A stretch of DNA of 40,412 nucleotides, from positions 1-40,412 of the IMG/VR virus record IMGVR_UViG_3300044979_000013; one strand, written 5' to 3'. The translations under genes and the position numbers were made by a program. This document shows positions 17,420-23,797 of this stretch, in pieces (the stretch's first letter is position 1; every line of letters begins with the position of its first letter). Under the pieces are notes generated by a model. The model saw only the letters and a list, made by a program, of their open reading frames with translations, was not told the origin of the DNA and ran no database searches. The stretch comes from a virus.

Positions 17420-18063
17420 AGAAGATTCTGCTTGCGCTGATGTTGCTGGCAACCCCGGCATGGGCGACCGATATGCCGGTTAAGGTCGCGCCTGTAGCCG
17501 GCGTACCCGATCCATGTACGACCTCACAATGCACCGGCTGGTACGTTGGCGGCGGCTTCGCGGGCAACGGCACCAATGCCGACATTCTCGGCAACGGCAT
17601 TTCCGGCTCGGTCTTTGCGGCGGGTGCGATTCCATTCGTAAACGGCGGCTGGCAATACTGGAACGGCAAGTTGTTCCTTGCGGCCGAGGTTGGCGTCGGC
17701 GATCAGTTGAACATCGGGGGCCTGACCGGCAACGAGACTGGCGTGCTTGGCTATCAGGAGGTCCAGTTCGGCGGCACGCTGTCCGGTATCCTTGGCACCA
17801 ATTCCGCGCCAGTGACCGTCCCTACCGTTCTCAGCGCGGACCTGATCTCGCTGTACGTCGCAATGGGCGTCATCGAGCGGTCCTTCGCAAATGGATGGGA
17901 AACCGGTGCTGGAGCCAAATTCGCCATCGCTCCACATCTGTTTCTGGACATTGGCTATCGTTACGCCAACTACGGCGTGGCGGCGCAGGCGATCAGCCCA
18001 GCATTGACCGCGACGTACAACAATGAAAATCTCGTCCGCATTTCGGTTAACTACAAGTTCTAA
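17416..18063 (+). CDS. Phage-encoded outer membrane beta-barrel protein
   Basis: A 215-aa protein. Signal peptide at residues 1-17 (MKKILLALMLLATPAWA), then VKVAPVAGVPDP and GWYVGGGFAGN, as in rhizobial Omp25/Omp31-like porins. Alternating beta strands end in the outer-membrane signal VRISVNYKF with a terminal Phe. This predicts insertion in the host outer membrane by the BAM machinery. Lambda Lom and similar phage proteins are precedents. A role in masking the receptor or altering the envelope is inferred. It lies directly after lysis-type genes. Confidence 0.75.
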   Translation: MKKILLALMLLATPAWATDMPVKVAPVAGVPDPCTTSQCTGWYVGGGFAGNGTNADILGNGISGSVFAAGAIPFVNGGWQYWNGKLFLAAEVGVGDQLNIGGLTGNETGVLGYQEVQFGGTLSGILGTNSAPVTVPTVLSADLISLYVAMGVIERSFANGWETGAGAKFAIAPHLFLDIGYRYANYGVAAQAISPALTATYNNENLVRISVNYKF

Positions 18064-18072
18064 CCGGCGGCG

Positions 18073-18483
18073 ATGCCAGAATTTGAGCAGCGCGGGTCAG
18101 TTCCGGTCCCTGACCCGACTAGACTCACTACCGACGCCGTTGCTCTCGCCAAGGCAGAGATAGAAAAGCTTTTTGACACCAAATTGAACGGCTTTCGGGA
18201 ATTAGTCACTGAGAAGTTCGCCGGCCGCGATACGGCACTAGCCGCAGCGCTCAAGGCGGCTCAAGAACTAGTTAAGCAGCAGAACGACAGCAATACGCTG
18301 GCGATCGATAAAGCCGGAGCCTCGTTCGCAAAGCAGATTGACAGTCTGGACGAAAAGATTGCGGACCTGAAAGAGCGCGTGGGTGAGCAGGCCGGGAAAA
18401 ATTGGGCGGCGGTGGGTGCCTATATTATAGGTGCCGCTGGTGTGGTCGCGATGGTCGTTGCCGCGTTTTGGCATCATTCATGA
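18073..18483 (+). CDS. Coiled-coil protein with C-terminal membrane anchor
   Basis: A 136-aa protein: helical coiled-coil region (~residues 25-105, ALKAAQELVKQQNDSNTLAI, KQIDSLDEKIADLKERVGEQ) and one C-terminal membrane helix (~112-131, AAVGAYIIGAAGVVAMVVAAF). Tail-anchored coiled coils of this type are common in phage lysis regions. It could be a spanin-like or membrane-associated accessory protein. It is the last + strand gene before convergent - strand genes, whose final stop overlaps it. Confidence 0.6.
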   Translation: MPEFEQRGSVPVPDPTRLTTDAVALAKAEIEKLFDTKLNGFRELVTEKFAGRDTALAAALKAAQELVKQQNDSNTLAIDKAGASFAKQIDSLDEKIADLKERVGEQAGKNWAAVGAYIIGAAGVVAMVVAAFWHHS

Positions 18484-18487
18484 TGCC
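18470..18487. other. Palindrome at a convergent gene junction
   Basis: GGCATCAT-TC-ATGATGCC is a perfect 8-bp inverted repeat covering the 3' ends of both convergent genes. It has no flanking T-run on either strand, so it is not a clear terminator. It may protect 3' ends or slow convergent transcription. Confidence 0.4.
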
Positions 18488-18677
18488 GGCAGTTGTGCCC
18501 ATGAGTGAGGCTATGTCTCGGCTCTCGACCGCTCATGATGTCGTCGCAATCGTCCATCAACTCGCGATAGGCTTTCCAGAGTTCTGCCTCTTTCGACGTT
18601 GGCAATAACTCTACTAAATTGCTTCGTTCTGACTTCTCAATCACTTGGCCGGTCGTCTTGTCATATTGGTATTTCAT
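18474..18677 (-). CDS. Small hypothetical protein, last gene of the leftward operon
   Basis: A 67-aa protein, Glu/Lys-rich at the N-terminus (MKYQYDKTTGQVIEKSERSN) with a His/Arg-rich tail. No motif recognised. It is the most promoter-distal of the leftward small genes. Coding character and a start after AG-rich sequence support it. Confidence 0.55.
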   Translation of the reverse strand: MKYQYDKTTGQVIEKSERSNLVELLPTSKEAELWKAYRELMDDCDDIMSGREPRHSLTHGHNCRHHE

Positions 18678-18689
18678 CGCACTTCTCGC

Positions 18690-19079
18690 TTACAATTGTT
18701 GTAACTGGATGTCGTGATCGGCCATCCATCCCTCAGTCACATAGGCTCGATGGCGGCAAGCGCGACGATTATTGCCGGGAACTTCGGACATATTTGCAAG
18801 AGCCGACAAGATCGCGAATTGATTTTGTAGAATCTCGACTAGCATTTTTTCTGTTTTTGACTTCATGTCTCGTCCACTTTCTGACGCATATGCGTGAAGT
18901 TCGTTCGCCATAATGGCAAGCTGCTCGCCGAAACTGCCACCCGGATGTCGGTTGAGTTCCTGACCGGCCCAAATAGCGAGGGTCGCCGCTATGCAAGCAA
19001 TCTTGTCGCCTTTGAAAAGGTCGAGGCTTTGATCGAACATGCGGCGCTCGTCTGAATTTTCTGGAAGCGGCAGTTTCAT
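18690..19079 (-). CDS. Hypothetical protein of the leftward operon
   Basis: A 129-aa soluble protein. I chose ATG 19079 (MKLPLPENSDERRMFDQSLD) because it overlaps the previous stop by four bases. Helical core FGEQLAIMANELHAYASESG and KTEKMLVEILQNQFAILSAL. No family recognised. Probably a host-takeover accessory gene. Confidence 0.6.
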   Translation of the reverse strand: MKLPLPENSDERRMFDQSLDLFKGDKIACIAATLAIWAGQELNRHPGGSFGEQLAIMANELHAYASESGRDMKSKTEKMLVEILQNQFAILSALANMSEVPGNNRRACRHRAYVTEGWMADHDIQLQQL

Positions 19080-19294
19080 GATGCTGGCCCCATTCGACAC
19101 GTCAACTCAGCACATTTGTTTCGGACCTGTACGGCTTCGTCATTGTCGCCGTAGTCGCAATCCCCGCATCGAGAGCATTCGTGAACGGGAACCGAACACC
19201 CGCAGGTGGAATCACAACCGGCGTTGCACCCACCGATGCTTTGCCAGTCGTGGCCTTCCTCGCAACCGACAAATAGGAAGTCGCGCGTTTTCAT
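19076..19294 (-). CDS. Small Cys-rich protein
   Basis: A 72-aa protein from ATG 19294, overlapping the previous stop as ATGA. It has about ten Cys, many in CxC or CxxC spacing (GGCNAGCDSTCGCSVPVHEC, SRCGDC), plus His and Asp. It may bind zinc or another metal. No named family recognised. Confidence 0.55.
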   Translation of the reverse strand: MKTRDFLFVGCEEGHDWQSIGGCNAGCDSTCGCSVPVHECSRCGDCDYGDNDEAVQVRNKCAELTCRMGPAS

Positions 19295-19560
19295 GACGTA
19301 AGTGCCTCCGCAGCGACCTTGCGGCATTCAATCAGCAGCAGAGAGCATTGCTCCCCTTTGCCTTCGCGCCATCCGATGCGTTCGATTTTTGTAAGAGCCG
19401 CCTCTAGCACCCGGATTCTGTCGGCGGCGCACTCCATGTCGCGCGGGAAAAAGTCGGCATTGGGGTCGGACGGGAATCGATATTCAACCGGCGCGGCGCG
19501 ATAAGCCATTGCCCAACCTCTGAGCGTCAGTTCCGGGTTTCCTTTAATTGATACTGTCAT
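19291..19560 (-). CDS. Hypothetical protein of the leftward operon
   Basis: An 89-aa protein. ATG 19560 (MTVSIKGNPELTLRGWAMAY) follows an AAGGAACC ribosome site; the longer open frame upstream overlaps another gene. It has a helical centre (ECAADRIRVLEAALTKIERI) and two Cys near the C-terminus. Function unknown. Confidence 0.57.
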   Translation of the reverse strand: MTVSIKGNPELTLRGWAMAYRAAPVEYRFPSDPNADFFPRDMECAADRIRVLEAALTKIERIGWREGKGEQCSLLLIECRKVAAEALTS

Positions 19561-19591
19561 GGTTCCTTGCTCTTGCTGACGCAAAGTGCAT

Positions 19592-19801
19592 TTAATCGCA
19601 GACGTTTGGTTCTGCTCGATTTCCTGAGAAGTCGGCGACTGAGGCACCGCCCCACTCAATCTCGCCGATATTCTGGCCTTGGGTCGCCTTAGCGATAGCC
19701 TCATTGCGTGTACGCGCGTGAACAATACAAGTGGCACCTGTCAGGACGACGCGGCCCGTGACAATCCACTCGATATTCTCGGATTCGTTTTTCTTCGCCA
19801 T
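19592..19801 (-). CDS. Small hypothetical protein
   Basis: A 69-aa protein (MAKKNESENIEWIVTGRVVL) with a beta-beta-helix-like pattern and the segment ARTRNEAIAKATQGQNIGEI, resembling small phage domains that handle nucleotides or proteins. No firm family. The start follows AAC-GCATCG with only a weak ribosome site. Confidence 0.55.
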   Translation of the reverse strand: MAKKNESENIEWIVTGRVVLTGATCIVHARTRNEAIAKATQGQNIGEIEWGGASVADFSGNRAEPNVCD

Positions 19802-19834
19802 CGATGCGTTCCTAGTTTCGGATGCTAAGTGCGA

Positions 19835-20050
19835 CTATCTAAACTGCGCGGCTAATTCTCGCTGCTCTTCCTCAAATTCAACGTTGCTGGGCTTTAATCG
19901 TCGAATCTCAAAGGCGATCAGTGGATCGCCATTCATGGCAATCACGAGTCCAGCCGCTTCCTCAAACGCATCCTCGCGTGCCTGACGCTCACCAGGGGTA
20001 ACAGGCATCGGCTCGACGCGAACAGTTAGTAAAGTTGTCGGTTCAACCAT
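19835..20050 (-). CDS. Small hypothetical protein
   Basis: A 71-aa acidic protein (MVEPTTLLTVRVEPMPVTPG) with a helical C-terminus (REDAFEEAAGLVIAM, NVEFEEEQRELAAQFR). It starts two bases after the stop of the gene before it, preceded by AGGAGCAAG. No family recognised. Confidence 0.57.
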   Translation of the reverse strand: MVEPTTLLTVRVEPMPVTPGERQAREDAFEEAAGLVIAMNGDPLIAFEIRRLKPSNVEFEEEQRELAAQFR

Positions 20051-20051
20051 C

Positions 20052-20426
20052 TTACTTGCTCCTGTTTAGTGCCAAAAACCTGACCAGCGCCAACCGCGCG
20101 GATTGGGACCGCTGAAATCTTGTTTCTTGTAACAGTGCCAGGCGAGCCGAGACATACCGAAAAAATCGGCAAATAGACCTGCGCTGCGAAAGAAATACGA
20201 TTTCATTTGCTCCCCATCGGTGTAAAACGTGCGTGATGAACGCGATGCCAGCACCCAGTGTCGCGCCGGCAAGGATTCCAACGACAAAACTTCTAATATC
20301 AAAATGGCCGTCCTCCCGTTGGCACGGTCCCCAACATCGTATTTTGAGCGCGCGGCGTGCGGCGTCGTCTTGTTTATCAAGCACCTTGTGCTCGGCCATG
20401 TAATCTCGAAAGCTCATAGAGGCCAT
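20052..20426 (-). CDS. Single-pass membrane protein (C-terminal frame uncertain)
   Basis: From ATG 20426 (after GAGGAAC) the protein is MASMSFRDYMAEHKVLDKQD..., with one membrane helix near residues 48-67 (FVVGILAGATLGAGIAFI). The C-terminal ~50 residues, rich in Arg and Ser, run over a second open frame (20066-20206) that looks more protein-like. A stop in the third frame coincides with that ORF's ATG. A frameshift may therefore have extended this gene. The N-terminal ~75 residues are reliable, the rest is not. Confidence 0.5.
   Translation of the reverse strand: MASMSFRDYMAEHKVLDKQDDAARRALKIRCWGPCQREDGHFDIRSFVVGILAGATLGAGIAFITHVLHRWGANEIVFLSQRRSICRFFRYVSARLALLQETRFQRSQSARLALVRFLALNRSK
20066..20206 (-). 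CDS. Small aromatic protein, overlapping the membrane-protein gene
   Basis: A 46-aa ORF (MKSYFFRSAGLFADFFGMSR ... GWRWSGFWH) with GGGGAG just upstream of its ATG. It is very rich in Phe and Trp. It overlaps the 3' part of the 20052-20426 frame. Either this or the longer frame is the genuine reading of the region. I favour this one. Confidence 0.42.
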   Translation of the reverse strand: MKSYFFRSAGLFADFFGMSRLAWHCYKKQDFSGPNPRGWRWSGFWH

Positions 20427-20440
20427 TTGTTCCTCGTTCA

Positions 20441-20452
20441 TGCCGCGTCAGT
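20441..20452. repeat. 12-bp stop-codon junction repeat, copy 1
   Basis: TGCCGCGTCAGT on + (ACTGACGCGGCA on -). On the - strand the TGA inside it is the stop codon of the 63-aa gene. Identical copies lie at 20679-20690 and 21045-21056, also on stop codons. Confidence 0.7.
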
Positions 20453-20639
20453 TCGAACAAAGAATTGATCGAGCTTTGCTGCCGTGGACTGTGACAGCGT
20501 GTCTGCAGCCTGACTCCGGTATTGCTCCAAGCCGGTCCATGCAAATAGCGGCACAGCCATTCGGGGTCTTGGGCCACGCCGAACAAATAGCCTTTGCCAT
20601 CTGTTCAAGATTGGGAACGTAATCGTCAATCTTTGACAT
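20448..20639 (-). CDS. Small Cys-containing hypothetical protein
   Basis: A 63-aa protein from ATG 20639 (MSKIDDYVPNLEQMAKAICS), preceded by GCGAGGAA. It ends on the TGA of the repeated ACTGACGCGGCA junction, as two neighbours do, which supports this frame. The C-terminal 40 residues read less naturally than two other frames (for example LEQYRSQAADTLSQSTAAKL in the third frame), so one or two old frameshifts are possible. Confidence 0.48.
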   Translation of the reverse strand: MSKIDDYVPNLEQMAKAICSAWPKTPNGCAAICMDRLGAIPESGCRHAVTVHGSKARSILCSN

Positions 20640-20678
20640 CGTTTTCCTCGCATTCATGGCGCAATCTTTGTGTCGGTC

Positions 20679-20690
20679 TGCCGCGTCAGT
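20679..20690. repeat. 12-bp stop-codon junction repeat, copy 2
   Basis: Second exact copy of TGCCGCGTCAGT, spanning the TGA stop of the 51-aa gene at 20686-20841. Confidence 0.7.
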
Positions 20691-20841
20691 GCGTATCTTC
20701 TGCCTTTGGAGCCGCTTCCATTGCAGCTTCAAGCGCGGCCCGCATCTGATCCCGCGCCGCTTGGGGGAAGTTCTGAACCGCCGTGTGCTTATAGAAAGCC
20801 CGCAAGGCTCGTTCGATCATTTCATCCGTGATTTTCTTCAT
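20686..20841 (-). CDS. Small helical protein (51 aa)
   Basis: MKKITDEMIERALRAFYKHT, then a helical region rich in Ala, Glu and Met, ending KAEDTH. The ATG at 20841 follows CGAGGAAGC, a strong ribosome site. Strong helix-forming and coding character supports a real short gene. Function unknown. Confidence 0.6.
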   Translation of the reverse strand: MKKITDEMIERALRAFYKHTAVQNFPQAARDQMRAALEAAMEAAPKAEDTH

Positions 20842-20918
20842 ACGCTTCCTCGTATATTTAGCCGTTATGCGCGATTGCGTATTTAATCCATCGGCATCGG
20901 TTCATCCATTGCGGCCTC

Positions 20919-21011
20919 CTAGAGATCGCCGAGTTTGTGGGCATAATAGAATAGCCACCACAGAAACACGCCAACTGGTATTATCAGCACTATCAATTTG
21001 ATCGCAGTCAT
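20919..21011 (-). CDS. Single-helix membrane micropeptide (30 aa)
   Basis: MTAIKLIVLIIPVGVFLWWL then FYYAHKLGDL: one membrane helix with a basic, aromatic end. The ATG at 21011 sits in the repeated junction TGCGCCATGAnTGCG. It is below usual gene-finder cutoffs. It may modify the host membrane or a membrane complex. After its TAG, an AGGAGG precedes an 8-codon ORF (20883-20909, MDEPMPMD). Confidence 0.5.
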   Translation of the reverse strand: MTAIKLIVLIIPVGVFLWWLFYYAHKLGDL

Positions 21012-21044
21012 GGCGCAGTTCCGTCCTTAATTTCCGTGCGGCGC

Positions 21045-21056
21045 TGCCGCGTCAGT
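21045..21056. repeat. 12-bp stop-codon junction repeat, copy 3
   Basis: Third exact copy of TGCCGCGTCAGT, spanning the TGA stop of the gene at 21052-21306. Confidence 0.7.
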
Positions 21057-21306
21057 GCCGCCGAATCGTCTCGTCGTATCTCAGACCGATGAGGTTTGGT
21101 TTGGGCATGTCGATATGCTCCCATACTTGTTCAATGCGTCCGTCGCTCATTCTAATTGCCAAGTGTTCGACGTGATCCCATCTCACTCCAAAAGAGCGGT
21201 AAGCAATTGGCTTTGCCTTGGTAGGATCACCGTGACATGGCCCTACAGGAACATCGTCGTGTGCAATGCCACAGTGGATGCAGGGGTCACCAAAGTGTGT
21301 CATCAT
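21052..21306 (-). CDS. Small hypothetical protein with CxxC and His residues
   Basis: An 84-aa protein from ATG 21306, preceded by GCGAGGAACGC; the ATG at 21324 overlapping the previous stop is an alternative. MMTHFGDPCIHCGIAHDDVP includes a CxxC and several His that could bind zinc. The segment RWDHVEHLAIRMSDGRIEQV looks folded. No family recognised. Confidence 0.57.
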   Translation of the reverse strand: MMTHFGDPCIHCGIAHDDVPVGPCHGDPTKAKPIAYRSFGVRWDHVEHLAIRMSDGRIEQVWEHIDMPKPNLIGLRYDETIRRH

Positions 21307-21320
21307 TGCGTTCCTCGCAA

Positions 21321-21593
21321 TCATGGCGCAGAACTGATTAATTTTCGAGCCGCAGCAACATCCCATTCGACGGGAAGTCCCGGCGTCGGTTTCCCTATAA
21401 GTTGTATTTCCCGAATGGTGAGGCGTTTGCACTGTTTGTCGCCCGGCATCCCTTCCTCTTGCGCCGCCGCGTCGGCATAGGCAACGGCCTCCCTAAGCGC
21501 CGCGCGCAACAGTTCGTTCTCTCGGTGAGCCGCATCCCAGCCATAAACCGCATCGGCGAGTTCTTGTTTTAGTTTGACTACATCGTCCGTCAT
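21321..21593 (-). CDS. Coiled-coil hypothetical protein
   Basis: A 90-aa helical protein (MTDDVVKLKQELADAVYGWD, ENELLRAALREAVAYADAAA), with a C-terminal WDVAAARKLISSAP. Likely a short coiled coil. Its TGA stop lies in the repeated TGCGCCATGA junction. Function unknown. Confidence 0.58.
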   Translation of the reverse strand: MTDDVVKLKQELADAVYGWDAAHRENELLRAALREAVAYADAAAQEEGMPGDKQCKRLTIREIQLIGKPTPGLPVEWDVAAARKLISSAP

Positions 21594-21617
21594 TGCATTT
21601 TCCCCACTTATTCCGCA

Positions 21618-21980
21618 TCAAAGTGGATGCAAGAGCGTCCAACCGTCACGATTTTTGTAATTTTTAATCGCCCAACTTCTGGCCTCTTCATCAGAATTAA
21701 AGGCTCGGTTTACCAAAATTGATCCTTGGCGAATAAAGTATTTACCAGGATGTTTCGTCAAAAACTTATTATCAGCAGCCGATCGCCGGCCGCGCGTCTT
21801 TTCTTGTGCCAGATGCTCAAATAATGTAGCCGCATCATCCATTATAGAAGCAATGGACGATGGACCGACTCTTAGTTTTGAGCGCCCCTCCATTGCATCG
21901 ATGAAAGAACGGAGTCGGGCAGCAAGCCTATTGGCTTTTGAAGCGTGGTGGTAAGACAGAATGGTTGATGGTCCTGACAT
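21618..21980 (-). CDS. Hypothetical protein with beta-rich C-terminal domain
   Basis: A 120-aa protein from ATG 21980; the preceding AAGAGGATC is the best ribosome site. An ATG at 21998 would add six residues. The N-terminal half is helical and basic (HHASKANRLAARLRSFIDAM). The C-terminal ~50 residues (GKYFIRQGSILVNRAFNSDE, then EARSWAIKNYKN) look like a small beta domain. No known family. Confidence 0.57.
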   Translation of the reverse strand: MSGPSTILSYHHASKANRLAARLRSFIDAMEGRSKLRVGPSSIASIMDDAATLFEHLAQEKTRGRRSAADNKFLTKHPGKYFIRQGSILVNRAFNSDEEARSWAIKNYKNRDGWTLLHPL

Positions 21981-22003
21981 TTTGATCCTCTTATTCATCA
22001 CAA

Positions 22004-22234
22004 CTAAATTGCGTCTTGTAGAGATTCTTCGAGCGCCATCACGGCTTCCTTTGGCGTCTTGCCGTAGCCAGCCAGCATATTGCCATCGTCGTCCGGCTCG
22101 TCGCCATCGTAGGTAGCGCACCAATCAAAGTTGCGATCAGGGATCGGCGGGTAAATAAAATCGCATCGGATTTCGTAGCTGCCGTCGTCCAGCTTATTGA
22201 ACCATTGCGGCGACTGGATCATCGCATTCCCCAT
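22004..22234 (-). CDS. Hypothetical protein, Asp-rich
   Basis: A 76-aa acidic protein (SPQWFNKLDDGSYEIRCDFI, YDGDEPDDDGNMLAGYGKTP) ending in a helix MALEESLQDAI. The last segment (GKTPKEAVMALEE) resembles HicB-like folds, but it is too short and without the DNA-binding part to call. It abuts the stop of the gene before it. Confidence 0.57.
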   Translation of the reverse strand: MGNAMIQSPQWFNKLDDGSYEIRCDFIYPPIPDRNFDWCATYDGDEPDDDGNMLAGYGKTPKEAVMALEESLQDAI

Positions 22235-22513
22235 TCACGAACGGACGGATTTGGTCTTGAAGGGCGTTACCTTTATCTTCCCGCGTCCTACCTTACGAAT
22301 GGCGCGGCATTCGATCACATAGATTGCTTCATCACCGTAGGAGTCGCACTGGTCCTTTGCGCTCTCGACTGCGGTTGCGAATGAAAGGGCGTCTTTTCCT
22401 TCGCTGGAAATATCCAAACTGCCGTCGAGATTAAGCCATGCTGTGATGTAGAACGGCAACTTTGGATCGGCACCGTCTAATTCAAGTTGAGCTTTCTTTG
22501 TTTCGGTGACCAC
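22235..22513 (-). CDS. Hypothetical protein
   Basis: A 92-aa protein starting at GTG 22513, six bases after a strong AGGAG. Mixed alpha/beta sequence (LPFYITAWLNLDGSLDISSE, YGDEAIYVIECRAIRKVGRG). Basic C-terminus. No family recognised. The ribosome site overlaps the stop of the 37-aa ORF before it. Confidence 0.58.
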   Translation of the reverse strand: MVTETKKAQLELDGADPKLPFYITAWLNLDGSLDISSEGKDALSFATAVESAKDQCDSYGDEAIYVIECRAIRKVGRGKIKVTPFKTKSVRS

Positions 22514-22522
22514 GATATTCTC

Positions 22523-22636
22523 CTATAGTGGCGGGGATGGCTGGTTTACGACGCCAGCGACTACGACTAATGGCAGGCACGAGGCGACGTGCGCGATCCT
22601 GGTCATGCCGTCAGCTTTCACCAGTCCGGGACTCAT
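22523..22636 (-). CDS. Micropeptide with hydrophobic segment (37 aa)
   Basis: MSPGLVKADGMTRIAHVASC followed by LPLVVVAGVVNQPSPPL. The ATG at 22636 follows AAAGGA by seven bases. Its TAG overlaps the next ribosome site. It fills the only gap between two larger genes. A membrane or exported micropeptide is plausible. Confidence 0.42.
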   Translation of the reverse strand: MSPGLVKADGMTRIAHVASCLPLVVVAGVVNQPSPPL

Positions 22637-22670
22637 CCCCAAATCCTTTTCACTTCCCCGTTATAACTGT

Positions 22671-23207
22671 TCAAATGCACTCGCCGATGATCTCGCGCTT
22701 GAGCGCGCCGCACTTGTCATCGTCCCATGCGACTTTGCCGATCATGGCGACGATCCACCATCGCTCGCCCTTCCACTTCGGTGGAACGACCGTAGCGTGA
22801 AGCGTGCCTCGGCTACAAACCGATAGCGGTCCCGGCGACATGTGAACGATCCCCGGTGCTGCCGGTTCGATCTTGCCGCCATTGTTCGAGGGCTGGCCGT
22901 ATTCGTCCGAGCGCCAAAAGGCAATGACGGCCCCTTCCTTGCGCAGCGCCGTGAGGCGCTGCCGAGAAGTGTCTGGCCAGGTGGACGCGAATGCGTCCAC
23001 CGTTGCCAGCCAATATTCTTTAGAGCCGTCGCCAGAGCCGTCGCCATAGCCGTCGCCGTCGCCATAGCCGTAGCCATAGCCGTAGCCGTCGCCGTAGCCG
23101 TCGCCGGCGCCGTAGCCGTAGCCGTAGCCGTAGCCGTAGCCGTCGCCGTAGCCGTAGCCGAGCCAAGCCGGCAGGCTATTCTTGGCGAGAGTGATTACTT
23201 GCGCCAC
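22671..23207 (-). CDS. Phage protein with Tyr/Gly/Asp dipeptide repeat
   Basis: A 178-aa protein from GTG 23207 (MAQVITLAKNSLPAWLGYGY), with GGGAGAG six bases upstream. Residues ~15-62 are an almost pure GY/GD repeat. Residues ~65-178 form a folded domain (STWPDTSRQRLTALRKEGAV, then VVPPKWKGERWWIVAMIGKV and a terminal LKREIIGECI). It overlaps the 3' end of the DUF6948-like gene by 13 bases. I have seen this repeat-plus-domain layout as an uncharacterised phage family; its function is unknown. Confidence 0.65.
   Translation of the reverse strand: MAQVITLAKNSLPAWLGYGYGDGYGYGYGYGYGAGDGYGDGYGYGYGYGDGDGYGDGSGDGSKEYWLATVDAFASTWPDTSRQRLTALRKEGAVIAFWRSDEYGQPSNNGGKIEPAAPGIVHMSPGPLSVCSRGTLHATVVPPKWKGERWWIVAMIGKVAWDDDKCGALKREIIGECI
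23028..23164. repeat. Hexanucleotide-type microsatellite encoding the GY/GD repeat
   Basis: Tandem GCCGTAGCCGTC / GCCATAGCCGTC units on the + strand, which read as Gly-Tyr and Gly-Asp codons on the - strand. Array length could change by slippage in whole codons. Confidence 0.85.
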
Positions 23208-23497
23208 GGCGCGCTCTCCCACGCTGCAATGGCCTCTGGCGAGCATTCGGCAACGCCGGTCACGTTGCGCGCGTCGAATGTCGCGGCGGCAGGACCGACT
23301 CGGCACTGCGCGGTGGGGCCAGTCACCGAAAGATCGAGGAAGCCCTTAAGGCCGCGCCACTGGATGCAGTTGCGGGCGCGCTTGAGCGTGATGTTCTCGC
23401 CGCTCGTATCAGTCGCATAGCCGAAGAACACGCCGCGATTGCCGGTCGTGACAAGAACGGCGCGCTCGGTCTTTTTACGATGAGGATGATTTACCAC
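23195..23497 (-). CDS. DUF6948-like phage protein
   Basis: A 100-aa protein with the recognisable pattern TERAVLVTTGNRGVFFGYAT, then GENITLKRARNCIQWRGLKG and a terminal EAIAAWESAPWRK. This matches my memory of the DUF6948 phage family, whose function is unknown. It is usually near early genes, and here it is translationally coupled to the Tyr/Gly repeat protein. Family call moderately confident. Confidence 0.65.
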   Translation of the reverse strand: MVNHPHRKKTERAVLVTTGNRGVFFGYATDTSGENITLKRARNCIQWRGLKGFLDLSVTGPTAQCRVGPAAATFDARNVTGVAECSPEAIAAWESAPWRK

Positions 23498-23533
23498 GTT
23501 TGTCTCTCCTGCCCCTGTAGCGCGAGGCGCCGC

Positions 23534-23797
23534 TTACGGGATTTCCCGCAGTTTTGAGTTCACAGTGTCTTTGGCGACAGCCGTTCTAACTTTGGCGCGA
23601 ATGCCTCCGCGTTTAGCGGCACAACTTCTCACGCCATCTTTTTCTTCCTTGGTAGGCTCATTCATGCCCCATGTTGAGGTCGAAGCATTATGCTCACTGA
23701 TCTTAGCGTCAACTTTATCCCAAGCCATAAGCGGTAGAACATCGTCGCAGAATGCTGTTGCCGCCTCCTTGGTCGTGAAGGACCAAGGAAATCTCAT
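23534..23797 (-). CDS. Hypothetical protein
   Basis: An 87-aa protein (MRFPWSFTTKEAATAFCDDV...). The 13 codons upstream of its ATG in the same frame (LPLWSVTHVKTG) also look coding but lack a start. The gene may therefore once have been joined to the 23715-23996 gene by another frame. The C-terminal half is Lys/Arg-rich. Function unknown. Confidence 0.52.
   Translation of the reverse strand: MRFPWSFTTKEAATAFCDDVLPLMAWDKVDAKISEHNASTSTWGMNEPTKEEKDGVRSCAAKRGGIRAKVRTAVAKDTVNSKLREIP

Noticed and set aside
23028-23164. CRISPR-like tandem repeat array
   Set aside because: Units are 6-12 bases with no spacers; it is a coding microsatellite.
22842-23420. 192-aa + strand frame with Ala-Val repeats
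   Set aside because: It is the reverse reading of the Gly-Tyr/Gly-Asp microsatellite; the - strand gene has folded flanks and a ribosome site.
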